64,000 nucleotides of DNA from Vombatus ursinus (GCF_900497805.2 NW_020954608.1:14737888-14801887), one strand, 5' to 3'; shown: positions 1 through 11,414, counted from the stretch's first letter. Made by a program: numbers and translations. The notes: a model not told the origin generated them from the sequence alone.

Positions 1-779
1 AAGTAACTAATTCTGGTAAAGTCCATTTTTCCTCACTGTAGGTTTAATGCTCAAATTTCTAAGATAAGATTCCTGGTTTTGTGTCTTTACTTTTTAGTTT
101 TATATTAGAATCCTTTATTTCCTCTTTTCTATTTGATCTTGTGCAATTCAGACAGGTTCCTTAATATTTATGTGTTTTCCTACCCATTATTAATAGTTTC
201 TCTTTAGCATAGGAGCTCAGGATTTTGGTGATTTACATTTCTTGTTTTTTAAATTTGGGATTTTTGTTTTTCTTTTTTGGCTATGACCTGTGTGTTTTCA
301 CTTTGCCATCAAATACTGGTTTTAGGTAAAAAAAAAAAAAAAGCTGGGATAGTAAATGTTGGATGATAGAATAATCAGTACCTAAAGGATAGGTTGAAAT
401 AATGGGCAATAGGAATGCAAATAGAGCTCTACATATACATTTTAAAAGTCAATTGGATGCATTTGTAATTTTTAGTAGCTTCATGCCAATAATCTTAACC
501 TTATTGGATTTAGATGTCAGTGTCATGGTTTTTCTTTTAAAAGCAAAGATATTCTTTAAAAGTTTAACATTTAACATCAAACAAGCTTTTATTAGTAACT
601 ATTTACACAATTCCAGTGCATGAAATATGACAGTCATTCCCCAAATATCTATTAAAATTTTTTTGTCCATTGATTCCTAGTTCATTTGTTCATGATCATT
701 GTTGGTGTGGGTGTTTTTCTATTTCATAAAAGTCCTAAGACCTTTTTGTTTTGCTCATATTTTTCAGTCTCAGCATTAT
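1..779. other. AT-rich intron 1 DNA, nothing recognised
   Basis: AT-rich, with a 15-A run near 330. No exon, RNA gene or firm repeat match is seen. The last part may be the start of the degraded L1 that follows. Confidence 0.5.
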
Positions 780-1905
780 AGTTTTCCATTACATTAGTGA
801 ACCACAATATTTTAAGTATAATTTTACTGTTGAATGTTTAGGTTGCTTCCAGTTTTTTACAATTACATAATGCTGCCATGAAAATCTTTTAGGAGATAGT
901 TCTTTTTGTTCTTGATAATAAATCATGATGAATTCCTAGTAATGAAATTGTTAGGTCAGAGGCCATGTTAGTTTTTGTAATTTATCATGTTCTGCCAGAG
1001 CACTCTCCAAGAAGATCCCACAAGTTGACAGTTCTGCCAGCAATGAATGTGAGTGTATACTTGCATTGAGTTTTATTGCTTTTGTTATTTTCATCAATTA
1101 GATGGATGTCATGTGGTACTTCAGAGTGATTTCGATTTGCATCTCTTTTTTCCCAAATGATTTTCACAGTGTGTTTTCCTTAAGTGAAAATTGTTTATTG
1201 ACTTCATCTGTTATGGATTAGGAATTCCCATTTTTATTTCCTTATGTATTTAAGATGTCAGGTTTTAAATCTCATTTGCCACACATTTTCCCCAAACTGC
1301 TATTCTTTATTTTAAATACATTGTCTTTTCTGATTATTATGGGCTCTAAGAATGCCTGTCCATCCTCTTCCTCATTTTTAGGGAGAAAATGTTAATTGCT
1401 ACATTGGAATGATGTGTGAGTTTTTTTTTTTAAGAGCTTTATTTTTTAATTTTTTAATTTTGGGGGGGGGCAGGGGGGCTAAGTGACTTGCCCAGGGTCA
1501 CACAGCTAGTAAGTGCTATGTGTCTGAGGGCAAATTTGAACTCAGGTCGTCCTGAATCCAGAGCCGGTGCTCTATCCACTGCTCCACCCGGCTGCCTGTG
1601 ATGTGTGAGATTTTGTGAGAACACTTTCTAACTTTGATGTAGTCCGTTCTAGAGTTCTGAAAGTATATATTAACTGGTATTGCATAGATGTGAATTGCTT
1701 TAAATGTGCTCTTCCCATTTGACTTTCATTTCAAGATGTCAATAAATCTCTTAATGCATTCAGAAAAATAAATAAATACATTGTCTTTGTTGTATAGGAA
1801 TGTTTATATTTTGATGTAGTCAAACACATCTGTTTTGTCACAAATCCTTCCATTGACTGAAAAAAAAAATCACCTCTCTATGTAATTGGGAAAGATACTT
1901 CTTTG
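780..1905 (-). mobile_element. Old LINE-1 ORF2/3' fragment, antisense
   Basis: Read on the + strand it shows the antisense L1 landmarks in order: GAATGTTTAGGTTGCTTCC, TAATGCTGCCATGAA, a degraded AATTGTTAGGTCA (for ATTGCTGGGTCA), and a GATGTCATGTGGTACTTCAG stretch before GATTTGCATCTCTTT. Highly diverged, so ancient. A CORE-SINE interrupts it at 1421-1598. Its extent past about 1390 is uncertain. Confidence 0.65.
1421..1598 (-). mobile_element. tRNA-headed CORE-SINE with 11-bp target duplication
   Basis: Antisense copy: AAGTGACTTGCCCAGGGTCA, CACAGCTAGTAAGTG, and the tRNA-like head at TCTATCCACTGCTCCACC. Flanked by TGATGTGTGAG at 1410-1420 and 1599-1609, a perfect 11-bp duplication that fixes the ends. 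The poly(T) and G-rich stretch at 1421-1475 is the reversed 3' tail. Confidence 0.88.
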
Positions 1906-1926
1906 TATTTTCTAACATCATTTTTT

Positions 1927-1953
1927 CACACACACACACACACACACACACAC
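1927..1953. repeat. (CA)n microsatellite
   Basis: About 13 uninterrupted AC units. Confidence 0.95.
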
Positions 1954-2309
1954 CCCTTATCTTCTTGAGTATGGTATAGGGTATTTTTAAGTTTAACAAA
2001 TCTGTCCCTTGGACATTGGGCTGGGAACATGCTATATGATTGTTTCACATGATAAACCCCACCTTATTGGAATTCTATTCCTAATGCTACATTATTTACA
2101 TAAGTTAAGTAGAAACAGTGAATGTAGATTTTTTTAACTTGAGCAATTAAATATTTTCAGATTTTTAAATCTTAATTGGTACTACTGGAGTTTCAGGATG
2201 GTACACAAAAAGAAATCTTTTCTTTCCTTGGTATTTCTGCAGTTTAGTTAATGAAATATACATATTGCTAAAGGAAGAGAAACATGTAACCTACAAAGGT
2301 AGGAGCTTA

Positions 2310-2820
2310 ATTAAGAGGCATAAAATCTTAGATTAGGAAGGGAATAGCTCTATTGTACTCTGTTCTGGTCAGACCACATTTGGAATATTGTGTTCAGTTC
2401 TAGACATCTCCATTTGGGAGAGGATATTGATTAAATTAGAGAGTAGTTAGAGTGGGCAGCCAGAATAGTGAAGGGCCCTGAAATCATACCACCTAAATAA
2501 AGATCATCAAAGTAATCAGGGATGTTTAGTGTGAAGAAGATGACTTATTGAGGACATTCTGTTAATAAATATTTCAAGGTTTATCATATGGAAGAAGTAG
2601 ATTTATTCTTCGTGATCCCAGAAAGCGGAACTTGGAGTTCTGGGAGTTACAAGTAGGCATTTAGACTTGTAAGGATAAACTTCTCACCACGAGTCTTTAA
2701 AAGCTGAATAATCACTTGTCAAGTGTGTGTTAAAGAGGAAATTCTTGTTCATGTATGAGTTGGACCAGAAAGGCTTCTGAGCCCTCTTCCATATGTGGAA
2801 ATTGCTATATTCTCTGGTTT
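2310..2820 (+). mobile_element. CR1/L3-like LINE 3' fragment
   Basis: Contains TGGTCAGACCACATTTGGAA, TATTGTGTTCAGTTCT and a degraded GTGAAGGGCC block, the C-terminal ORF2/3' region of CR1/L3 elements, and ends near the GGACCAGAAAGGCTTCTGAG stretch that resembles the CR1-type 3' terminus. Very diverged. Confidence 0.65.
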
Positions 2821-3404
2821 TATATCAGTTTTTAAAATTTTGAGGCAGTCTGGTTGAGCCTTCCCATTCCCCTTCCCTTCATAGTTCAAAATACTAAAAT
2901 AAAAACACAATTTCCTTTGTGCAATCAAAACTCGGAGGAATTGAGTCATCATTAATAGTAAAATGAGGTCTCTGAAGAGAACTTAGCAGCTCTAAGGAAA
3001 ACAGTTGATTATAGAAAGAATGAAATTATGAAGAACAGTGCTAATGGAATGTAAAGTAAGATTGGATTTGCTAAATGGAACTAAAAAGATAACTTAAATT
3101 ATGCTTTTCTCAACTAAGAAGAGAGTCTTGGTAATGAAATACTTGTTTTTTATGGAACCGGTGCCAATTGTTTAATTCTTCTGAAATAATTGCCGTAATT
3201 TTAAAAAAGATAACCTGTTATAAAAACAAAATTTATTATCATATGGTTTGAGTTCCTTGTATTAATTTCTGTGAAATATTTGAACAAAATAAATTTAATA
3301 TACTGTACATCATAAATAGGACCTGAACAATTAGTTTTCAAATTGTGGAATTTTAAAAAAAGTTTGTTTAAAACCATTATCTCTTGAATATTACAGTAGA
3401 ACCT
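2821..3404. other. AT-rich intronic stretch, nothing recognised
   Basis: No repeat, exon or RNA gene match is recognised. Short random ORFs only. Confidence 0.5.
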
Positions 3405-3655
3405 TTCTGGGAGTGGTGGTATATGCCTGTAATTCCTGCTACTGTCGATGCTGAGGGTGGTGATGAAGGCTGTGGAATTCTGATGTACAGAAGAGTTAAA
3501 ATGCGTCAGTAGGTGACCACATTCAGTCTGGCATCAGTATGATGAGTCCCGAGGAGCAGTGGACTACCAGACTTCCTAAGAGGGGGTAAAATGGCTTAAG
3601 TTAGAAATGTTATTGGGTCAGAATTTGTTCATCAGTAATATGCCCTGGGCCGCCT
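3405..3655 (+). pseudogene. 7SL (SRP) RNA retropseudogene
   Basis: The stretch follows human 7SL RNA as remembered through both domains. GGGAGTGGTGGTATATGCC and TGTAATTCCTGCTACT match the 5' Alu domain. CACATTCAGTCTGGCATCAG, ATGATGAGTCCCGAGGAGC, AGTGGACTACCAGACTTCC and TAAGAGGGGGTAAAATGG match the S domain (GTTCGGCATCAATATGGTG, CCCGGGAGCGGGGGACCACC, GCCTAAGGAGGGGTGAA). It weakens after ATCAGTAAT. Because the S domain is present this is a copy of 7SL RNA itself, not an Alu- or B1-like SINE. It is heavily mutated and has lost CpGs, so it is old and non-functional. Confidence 0.85.
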
Positions 3656-3675
3656 TTTTTTCTCCTTTACTTTTT

Positions 3676-4405
3676 TAACTTGATGATCTCATTAGCTCCC
3701 ATGGATTCAATTATTGTATCTCTGTGCTGACTGACCTCCAATCTTGAATCTCCAACTGCATATTAGACATCTCAAAGTAGATGTCTGGTAGGTGTTTTCA
3801 ACTCAATCAGGCCAAAACTGAATTCATTATATTTACCCCCAAAGCTGCCCCCTTTCAAACTTCCTTATTACTGTTGAGGGTACCACCATCTTCACAGTTT
3901 TCCAGGCTTGCAATGTAGGTGTCATTCTCAACTTTTCTTCTCGCCTGCCATATCTAATCTGTTGTCAAAGCCTGTCAGTTTCACCTTTGTCATCCTGCAT
4001 CTGTCCTCTTCTGTGCTCTGATACTGTCACATTTCAGACCTCGCTATTGCAAGAGCCTGCTTTTGTGTTGACTTGCTACTAGTCTTTTCCTGTTTCAGTC
4101 CATCCTCTTCAGTTGTCCTAAAGCACAGTCCCAACCATGTCACACACCTTCTCCTTTCCCCCTACCACTTGATAATCTCTACTAGTTCCCTGTCCCCTCC
4201 AGGATCAAGTATACAATACTGTTTGGTGATCCAAACCCTTTATAAACCAGCATCCCCTTCCCCTTTTCAGTCTTCTTCCACTCCACCACTACTTTTCTGT
4301 CCATTGATAGTGGCCTACTTACTGTTCTTTGAACAAAATGTTCCATATCCTGGCTTTGGGCATTTTTAGTGCTATTTTCAGTAGCCCATTGTGGAGGTCA
4401 AAATT
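3676..4405 (+). mobile_element. L2 LINE, ORF2 C-terminal part
   Basis: Pyrimidine-rich strand with L2 landmarks: GATCTCATTAGCTCCCATGG, CCAGGCTTGCAATGTAGG, GCCAAAACTGAATTCATTAT and the AGTCCCAACCATGTCACA block. The 98-residue ORF at 4073-4369 is out of frame within this repeat and is not a gene. Confidence 0.8.
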
Positions 4406-4454
4406 GGAAGCCCCTAGATAAATGATTTTGTTAAGCTGAATGATTTAAAAGGAG

Positions 4455-4645
4455 TAGGGCATTGTGGTATAGTTAATGGTTAGCAAGGCTGTGTTCAAGT
4501 CTTTGACACACAGTAGCTAGATGATCATTGGCAAGACATTTAATTCCTCAATGCCCTAGATATCTAAGACTGTTAAAGAAGATCTGGTAGTCTGCATCTA
4601 TAGAAGAAATTCTTTACGTCAATGAAATTTCAGTTGAGATGGGGG
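4455..4645 (+). mobile_element. MIR-like CORE-SINE (MAR1-type tail)
   Basis: Degraded SINE core with GTAGCTAGATGATCATTGGC (for TAGCTGTGTGACCTTGGGC), then the marsupial-type tail with TGGTAGTCTGCATCTATAG and the CAATGAAATTTCAG end. Confidence 0.6.
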
Positions 4646-5004
4646 AAAAGGTGATTCAGAAAAGTAGAAATGCCTTAAAATTAGTTGATATTCTGCATTC
4701 AAGTCTGTTAGAACAAATATTCTGAAGCAGGAGTATGTAGTTTGCTTATAGTGGAGAGTTTATTTCCATGCAATCTGACTTTAAAATTTTTTTTTATTAC
4801 ACAGGTAAATTCCCTGTCTGCTATTGATAGGAAAGTAAGGAAGAAGTTAATTTGTGTACCTTGATCTTGTCGTCAGTGTGTAGTTGAGAGAACACCAGAC
4901 AAGGAATTTTAAAATTTGTTCCAAGTCATAGATCCCATCATTTAAGAGTGATATTTATCCTGGATAAGTTATTTCAATTTTTGGTCTTGATTTCCTTATC
5001 TTTA

Positions 5005-5148
5005 AAAAGTAAAAGTTCATCTTGGCTCTACAACTTCCTTCCTGTGTGAACTTGTGGGCAAGTCAGCTAACTTGTAAAGTAAAGGAATTGAAATAGATGA
5101 CTTCTGAGGTCTCTTCCAGCTCTAAATCTGTGATCCTATAATTATCTA
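5005..5148 (+). mobile_element. MIR fragment
   Basis: TGTGTGAACTTGTGGGCAAG, then CTTCTGAGGTCTCTTCCAGC and TCTGTGATCCTA: core and 3' half of a MIR. Confidence 0.75.
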
Positions 5149-5546
5149 GGAAGATGTCAAACCTTTTTCATCTGCAACCCATTTAAATTCTGTGAATTAA
5201 GGAATATTTTATTTTTTCTTTGTAAGACTTCTATAAAACTAAAATGTCTAGCTATTATTTACAAATTGGGCAACTTGGGTATTTGGGAATGTGGTAGTAA
5301 AGTGTGATGTGTTTGGCAATTATTAAAAGTCATATTCTTAAAGTCAAAGTTGAGAAAATTGGTAAGGGATAAAGCATTTCTGTAGTCAAAATTTATCAAT
5401 TTCCCTTCTATTTAAGCTACTGCTTAGTACACTCTCTTTTGGCAATCCTTTTATGTTTGCTGAACTTAAATTTTAATCCCAAGTCATTTTAATTTTAATT
5501 TTTAAATTTTTTATTCATTTTGAACTTAAATACATAAAGACAAATT
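5149..5546. other. AT-rich intronic stretch, nothing recognised
   Basis: No recognisable element. Confidence 0.5.
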
Positions 5547-5690
5547 TTTTTTGGGTGAGGAAAGTGGGATTAAGTGACTTGCCCAAGGTCATACAGCTAG
5601 TAAGTGTTCAAGTGTCTGAGGCTGGATTTGAACTCAGGTCCTCCTGACTCCAAAGCCAGAGCTCTATTCACTGTGCCACCTAGCTGCCCC
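5547..5690 (-). mobile_element. tRNA-headed CORE-SINE
   Basis: AAGTGACTTGCCCAAGGTCA, ACAGCTAGTAAGTGTTC and CACTGTGCCACCTAGCTGCC read in the antisense order; near full length with the T-rich tail at the left. Confidence 0.88.
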
Positions 5691-6559
5691 AAGGCAAAAA
5701 AATTTTCCATGTACACAGCACAACCTAAAAAGAGGATTCACTATAAAACCAAAGTCATTTGTTTTTTAAATAAATTTTAATTACTGAGCACTTTCAGATA
5801 AACATGGGAGATTGAATCAGATCAGTATATTTTCACATGTGCTAGAACAGAGATCACAGCTCTTTGTGACCAGAAGGAAACTAATGTATTCTTTTTCATC
5901 ATAAATGACTGAGTAAATAGATAGGAAGACTAAGAAAATCACTGAGATTTAAAAAAAATTATCATTTTGAAATAGATCATTCTGTTACTGTCTGAGGATC
6001 TGAAGGACTGATAAAACACTGGTAGGCTGTTTACTGAGCTATTTTTGTAATGGTTCAAGATTATTATTTTTAAAAATTACACATGTAGATATTTTCAGTC
6101 AGCAAACATCCACCTTTTCTCCTTCCCCCCTTGCCAGTCAGTGACTTCATTGTGGAAAGAATGGGAGTGTCCTGTAAGTCATACATAACAGATAGCAAAA
6201 TTTGATTGGGAGATAGATTGAGTGGATCTGAAAGGAGGAGAGGTTACTGAATGATGGCTGTAGAAGTAGAACCTGGAAGAAACCATGGGGGAACAAGGAG
6301 TATTGCAAACTCTCCTCCTTCAACCAGTGATCTTAAGGGCCGTGAATGAAAATATTTGTGTTACTAGGTGCTGAGGAGATATTTAGATGGACACATTGGT
6401 GTATAGTAGTAGTATATCCCAACAACTAGTACAGTAATTCATGGTTCTGTTTTCTTTTGTTATACTTTGACCATTTCTTCATTGGGGGTTTGTGTGTGTT
6501 ACTATTATAGGTAAGAATTAGTTTCCTTTAGATAATTGGGTCAAAACTTTTATGTAGTA
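5691..6559. other. Intronic stretch, nothing recognised
   Basis: Mixed AT-rich DNA without firm repeat or gene signals. Confidence 0.5.
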
Positions 6560-7400
6560 GATTATTTTAGTTGCACATATTTTTCTCACTTTTTGCCTTT
6601 TTTTTTTTTAGAGATTAATGCTTTATTATGCAAAATCCTTTTATCTTTGTTTAAACACATCAACTTTTGTCTGCAGTAATTTCTTCTATTTGATATAAAA
6701 GATTTCTCTTCATATTTGAGACAAATATAGTTTTCTTTCCCCCCAGTTTCTAAGTGATATGTATTTAGATCATTGATTAAATTTACTGTAGTTGTATGAG
6801 GTAAGGATCCAATTTTTTTTTCTCTTACGGCTAATCAGATTTCTCTACAGTTATTATTAAATTTATAGCCCCCAATGTTCCTTAGACATGGACTTATAAA
6901 ATATTTGCCTTATTTTTATCAGGTTCTATTTCTGGACTCTGTTTTCTTCTGTTATATTCCTCCCCCACAGTTGCAGAAGTTTTTTATGATTGCTTTGCTG
7001 AAATATGAATGAAGTCTATTAAGGCAAATCCCATTTCAACCATTCTCCTTTTCTATGTAATACTTGATATTCTTGCCCTCCATTTTTCTTTGTGAACTTT
7101 ATGCCTTTTTTTTTTGTTTCATTTTGGTATTTATTACGTTAAATCTGTAAATCAGTTTGGGAAGATTGACATTGATATTCTATTTGCCTATCTTGGCATT
7201 TAGGAGAGAGTTATCTCTCTGTGTATCTAGTTGTTCCTTGATTTTTTTTGTCCAGAAACAGTTTTGAAATAGTGGTATTTTATAATTGCTTAATTTGTAA
7301 GTTCTTAATGCCTTTCATGTACTTATTATGTATTTGTTTGTGGCCTTCCATGATTCCTTTGTTATGAATTACTATTTTATGTTTTAGTTATTTATTAGTG
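6560..7400 (-). mobile_element. Ancient LINE-1 fragment, antisense (tentative)
   Basis: GGTAAGGATCCAATTTTTTT, AGTTTGGGAAGATTGACATT and TTATCTCTCTGTGTATCTAG follow the antisense L1 ORF2 order (GGATCTAATTTC.., GGGAAGATTGACATC.., TCTCTCTATTT..). Strongly diverged. Confidence 0.55.
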
Positions 7401-7473
7401 CATGCTTTTGCCTCTTGTATTTTAAGTATTTATTTGGTATTAGAGGAAATAATTGTCTATACCATATCTACCT

Positions 7474-7599
7474 TGTACATCAAGTACCTTTCTACAAAAT
7501 CCCTTTTAATTCCTTTGGAGATACACAAGATAGGAGTGTACATCAAGTACCTTTCTACAAAATCCCTTTTAATTCCTTTGGAGATACACAAGATAGGAG
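7474..7599. repeat. Exact 63-bp tandem duplication
   Basis: Two head-to-tail copies, 7474-7536 and 7537-7599, each starting TGTACATCAAGTACC and ending ACAAGATAGGAG. The copies are identical by eye. 63 bp is a multiple of three, which is why an open frame passes through both; there is no sign that it is coding. Confidence 0.95.
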
Positions 7600-7629
7600 T
7601 CATATACTTAAGCTTTAAGAAGTTTTCTC

Positions 7630-7769
7630 GGGGCAGCTAGCACCGGCCCTGAAGTCAGGAGGACCTGAGTTCAAATCCAGCCTCAGACCAAACACTTGAC
7701 ATGTACTAGCTGTGTGACTTTGGGCAAGTCACTTAACCCCGATTGCCTCACCAAAAAAAAAAAGAAGAC
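7630..7769 (+). mobile_element. CORE-SINE lacking part of its tRNA-like head
   Basis: Starts GGGCAGCTAG but jumps straight to CACCGGCCCTGAAG; the GTGGCGCAGTGGATAGAG segment (A-box region) present in the other copies is absent. The rest, through CTAGCTGTGTGACTTTGGGC to CCTCACC(A)n, is intact. GTTTTCTC at 7622-7629 and 7770-7777 looks like the target duplication. Confidence 0.85.
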
Positions 7770-7907
7770 GTTTTCTCTAGAGCTATGAGGTAGGGGTGTA
7801 ATAGTTAGAGACTGGGAGAAGAGCCTTGGGATCAGCATGATAACAGTTAGAGCTTTACATCTTTGCTATAGACACTCAAGGAATCGGGAGGTGATTAAGA
7901 ATTTGTT

Positions 7908-8490
7908 TTCCAAAAGTATTAATAGCAGTTCTTTCTGTGGTGACAAAGAATTGGAAATTGAGGGGTTGCCCATCAAGTTGTGGCTATATGAATGTAATGG
8001 AATATGATAGAAATGATGAGCAAGCAGACTTCAGAAAAACTTGGAAAGACTTGTATGGATTGATGCTGAGTGAAGTGAGCAGAACCAGGAGAACATTGTA
8101 CACAGTAACAGCCACGTTGTGTGACGACTAACTTTGATAGACTTAGCTCTTCTCAGCAATGCAAGGATTTAAGACATTTCCAAAAGTCTAATGAAGGAGA
8201 CTTCCACATCCAGAGAAAGAACTGTGGAGTTGGAATGCAGATCGAAGCATACTATTTGCTCTTTTTTTTTTCCTCTTCTGTTTTGTTTTGTTTCTTCTTT
8301 TTTGTTCCTTCTATTGGTTGTAATTCTTCTTTATAACATGACTAATGTGAAAATATGTTTAATAGGAAAGTATATGTAGGGTGTATATCAGATTGTGTGC
8401 TGTCTTGGGGAGGGAGGAGGAGAAAATTTAAAACCCAAAAGCTTATCAAAGTGAATGTTGAAAATTAAAAATAAATTAATAATTTAAAAG
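7908..8490 (+). mobile_element. LINE-1 3' end, subfamily A
   Basis: 5'-truncated copy: end of ORF2 (GACAAAGAATTGGAAATTGA, ATGATGAGCAAGCAGACTTC, GAAGTGAGCAGAACCAGGAG) then a 3'UTR with TTCTGTTTTGTTTTGTTTCT and GGGGAGGGAGGAGGAGAAAA. Same 3'UTR type as the copies at 24.4 and 34.8 kb. The small ORFs at 7937-8379 are its remnants. Confidence 0.9.
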
Positions 8491-8939
8491 AAAGAATTTG
8501 TGTTCTATAACTCCGGGTTTTCATATTTCATTCTTGCTTAAAGTTGTTTGTAGTCACTGGTCACTAAAGGTGCATTTGGACTCACTCACTCCTCCTTAGA
8601 AATATAGTAGGCTTGAAAGAGAGAAATCTAACTTTATGATGGTTGGATTTTCTACATTAATCATCGCCAAACTGTTCATTTGGCTGTAGTGAAACCACCT
8701 AGTAAGATATACCTCAGTTGATAGAAAAGGTACATTTGTGCCTTTTCAAAAGAAAGATAATAGAGAAGAGTTTCCCTCTACAAGGTTTCTCCCCTTATGC
8801 TCACTTAGTTTCCTCTTATTTTAACGTCTTCTCAGCTATGGTTACCTGACTGGAAATGGGCATTTGAAAGCCCGTTGTGTAGCAATAGCAAAAAGGCTGT
8901 TGTAAATGCCTTTACTTGAAGCATTGTTTATTTATTTAT
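8491..8939. other. Intronic stretch, nothing recognised
   Basis: No repeat or gene signal recognised. Confidence 0.5.
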
Positions 8940-9632
8940 TTTTAATCTGTCAACAAATACCTGCTACGTGCTTTGTACTAGATACTGGGTGCTGAGGATA
9001 TATAAAGACAAAAATGAAGCCCTCTTTGCCTTCATTGAACTGTCTCTTTTAGGAGAGACATGTACATGTGTAAATACATGAAAATTAAATTTTTGCAGGA
9101 CTACTAGTAGTTATAGGGATCAGTTAAGGTTTCACGTAGAAGGTGGTACTTGAGCTGAGCGTTGAAGGAAACTAAGGATTCTCAGAGGTGCATATGAGGA
9201 GCAGTGCATAGGATACAGCCAGTGCAAAGATTTTGGAGGTGACAGATTGTGGGTAAAGAATAGTAAGGAGGCCATTTTGACTGAGCCATATAGTGTACAA
9301 AGGGGGGGAGTAATGTCTTTTAAGATGGGAAATCAAGGTTGGAAGCAGGTTGTAAAGGGTTTTAAACAGTGGTTTACATATAATCCTCAAAGTAATAAGG
9401 ACCCATTGGAGTTGATGTAGGAAGTAGTATAGTCAGTTCTCTGTTTTAGGAAAATCATTTCAGTTATTGTATGGAAGATAGGATTGGTAAGAGGGAGATG
9501 AGGTAGGAAAACCAATTAGGAAGCTATTACAGTAGTATATATAAGAAGTATGTTGAGTGGCTGAAATAAGGTAGTAAATTGTGAATGGAGAAGTTAAGGA
9601 TATGAGAGATGTCCAATTAAGAAAGAGAAGGA
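8940..9632 (-). mobile_element. L2 LINE 3' part, antisense
   Basis: Antisense L2 order: ACAAATACCTGCTACGTGC, ACTGGGTGCTGAGGATATA, GTAGAAGGTGGTACTTGAGC, GTTGTAAAGGGTTTTAAACA and AGGAAAATCATTTCAG. The ORF at 9172-9390 is a remnant of its ORF2. Confidence 0.78.
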
Positions 9633-9894
9633 AGTTATATTTTTTAAATGTTATTTTTATATATATTCTGTTTTTGTTAAAAATTTAGCTTTAAAATATT
9701 GTTAAGTACTTCTCACTTTGGCTTTTTCATTTATGCTATTAGGAACTGATCTTATATGTGAGACAAATTTTCTGTAATTTGAGATGATTAAACCATATAT
9801 AATTAATAAAATAGTTCCAGATAACAATGTATAGTACTGAAATCTTAATAGAAGCAGGATTAAGAAGTAATTTTATCTCACCCAACTAATCATA

Positions 9895-10030
9895 TTGTAA
9901 ATGAGGAGATTGAGACCTAATGAAGTTAAATGACCTTTCCAGGATAGCATATCAAATCTGCCACTGAAGTAGTGGTAGAGTTGGAACTTAGAACACAGGT
10001 TTCAGGATCAGGTTTTTCTTCCTAAAGATA
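9895..10030 (-). mobile_element. MIR/THER-like fragment, antisense
   Basis: AAATGAGGAGATTGAGACC, TTAAATGACCTTTCCAGGAT and GAGTTGGAACTTAGAACACA give the usual antisense MIR order. Confidence 0.65.
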
Positions 10031-10499
10031 CCATCTTATCTCCTGTCTAAGAAATGAATGCTCAAAATTAGTTTAATGTATAGACAGCTTTAAAAATTTT
10101 GTTTGCTATTTTTTCTATGAAGCACATGTTTAGAAGTGTATCCAAAGAATTCAAGTGTGTATTTTGAACAATATGAGGTATTTGTGTGATTAAATCACAT
10201 CAAAACATAACTAGTTAAATCCTTGAGCTTTTTCTGTAGTCCTAACTTCTTTAACCCAGTTCAGCTTTGCTGGCTCCTTCTTGTTCCTTGATATTGGAAC
10301 TTCGTTTTCTATGGTCCGCAACGTGTTAGTCATGAAACTCTGGCCATGCTGTTGCTCTTTTCTTGTTTACTACTTAGAGTATAAGTTTTAAAAGTTTAAC
10401 AAATATAAGTTGAAGGACCTGATGACTCCAGTTGGTGGATAAGGAGAAAGTGAGAGCTGATAGGTTTGGTGGCGGCAGTGGAGAATAATATTAGTCTAT

Positions 10500-10590
10500 A
10501 TCAAAGGGAATGTAAGCTTGTTGGGGGAGGGGGCAAGAACTGTTTTTGGCTCCATATCCCCTAACTTAGAGTGCTTTGCACTTACTTTTG
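10500..10590 (+). mobile_element. L2-type 3' terminal fragment
   Basis: GGAATGTAAGCTTGTTGGGG, GGGCAAGAACTGTTTTTGGC and TTAGAGTGCTTTGCACTT resemble the L2 3' end. Short and diverged. Confidence 0.5.
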
Positions 10591-10599
10591 GTCTGAAAA

Positions 10600-10830
10600 T
10601 AGGATTTTGTCCATTTAGGGAGGTCCCTGGAAGGAATTCTATTACCAATGTTTATCTACAACTGCTCTATAATTTATAATCTGAAGAAATTGTTCTGGGC
10701 ACTGGGAGATTTAATAACTCACTCAGCATCAAATATAGGATATATGTTACTAGTATATATCAGAGACAGAACTTGAACCCAGGTTTTCCTTGCTTCAAGG
10801 CTAGCACCATATTCATTAGACTGGGCTTCT
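10600..10830 (-). mobile_element. MIR-like CORE-SINE (MAR1-type), antisense
   Basis: GACAGAACTTGAACCCAGGT and TTCCTTGCTTCAAGGCTAGC with an upstream tail like the copy at 54.4 kb (ATTTATAATCT followed by GGCACTGGGAG). Confidence 0.6.
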
Positions 10831-10889
10831 TTTCCTTTGTTTTGCATAATTGGCACTTCATAGAATGATTATTGAATTTTGGCCCTGGT

Positions 10890-11120
10890 GTAGTGGATAA
10901 TTGGCCCCAGAACCAGGCAGACCTTCGTTCAAGTTCTGATTCTGATACTTGCTAGTTATGTGGCCCTGGCCAAATCACTTAACCTTTCAGTGTTCTAGGC
11001 CACTCTTTAAGATTATAAATTGCTAAAAAGGGGAGGCCCTGCATTAGTGGAGGAAGTTCTTCATCAGGAACTCCCTGTGCCAGTCAAGTCACAGATTTAG
11101 CCCCTATCCCTAAGTCAAAT
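10890..11120 (+). mobile_element. MIR-like CORE-SINE (MAR1-type)
   Basis: TGGTGTAGTGGATAATTGGC head, TTGCTAGTTATGTGGCCCTG core, AGTGTTCTAGGCCACTCTTT and GGAACTCCCTGTGCCAGTCA tail; near full length. Confidence 0.78.
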
Positions 11121-11414
11121 TGAATTGGAGTACATTCTCAATAAACTAGATTTTGAGAGTTGGCAGTTAAGTTGAAGAAAACCTTAAATTATATGTGTAA
11201 TTACCAGGTTCTGGCTAGTTCAACACATTTTAACCAGTACCACAAGGTTAAAAGTTAGTAATATATCTACTGCTGAAGGTATTTCCCACTGAATAGCTTA
11301 AATTCTATAATTTTTACAAATTATTATTGAGTCTTCAGTGACTAGCATGTTATAGATGGTTAAGAAGAAAATAGCTTTGTTATTTTTATGTAATTACTAA
11401 TTCTTTTGTTTTTA

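Noticed and set aside
1927-1953. CRISPR-like or regulatory array
   Set aside because: Only a (CA)n microsatellite; no spaced direct repeats of the CRISPR kind occur anywhere in the window.
7398-7640. Repeat-bearing peptide with duplicated 21-residue unit
   Set aside because: It is the 63-bp tandem duplication read in frame; no support for coding.
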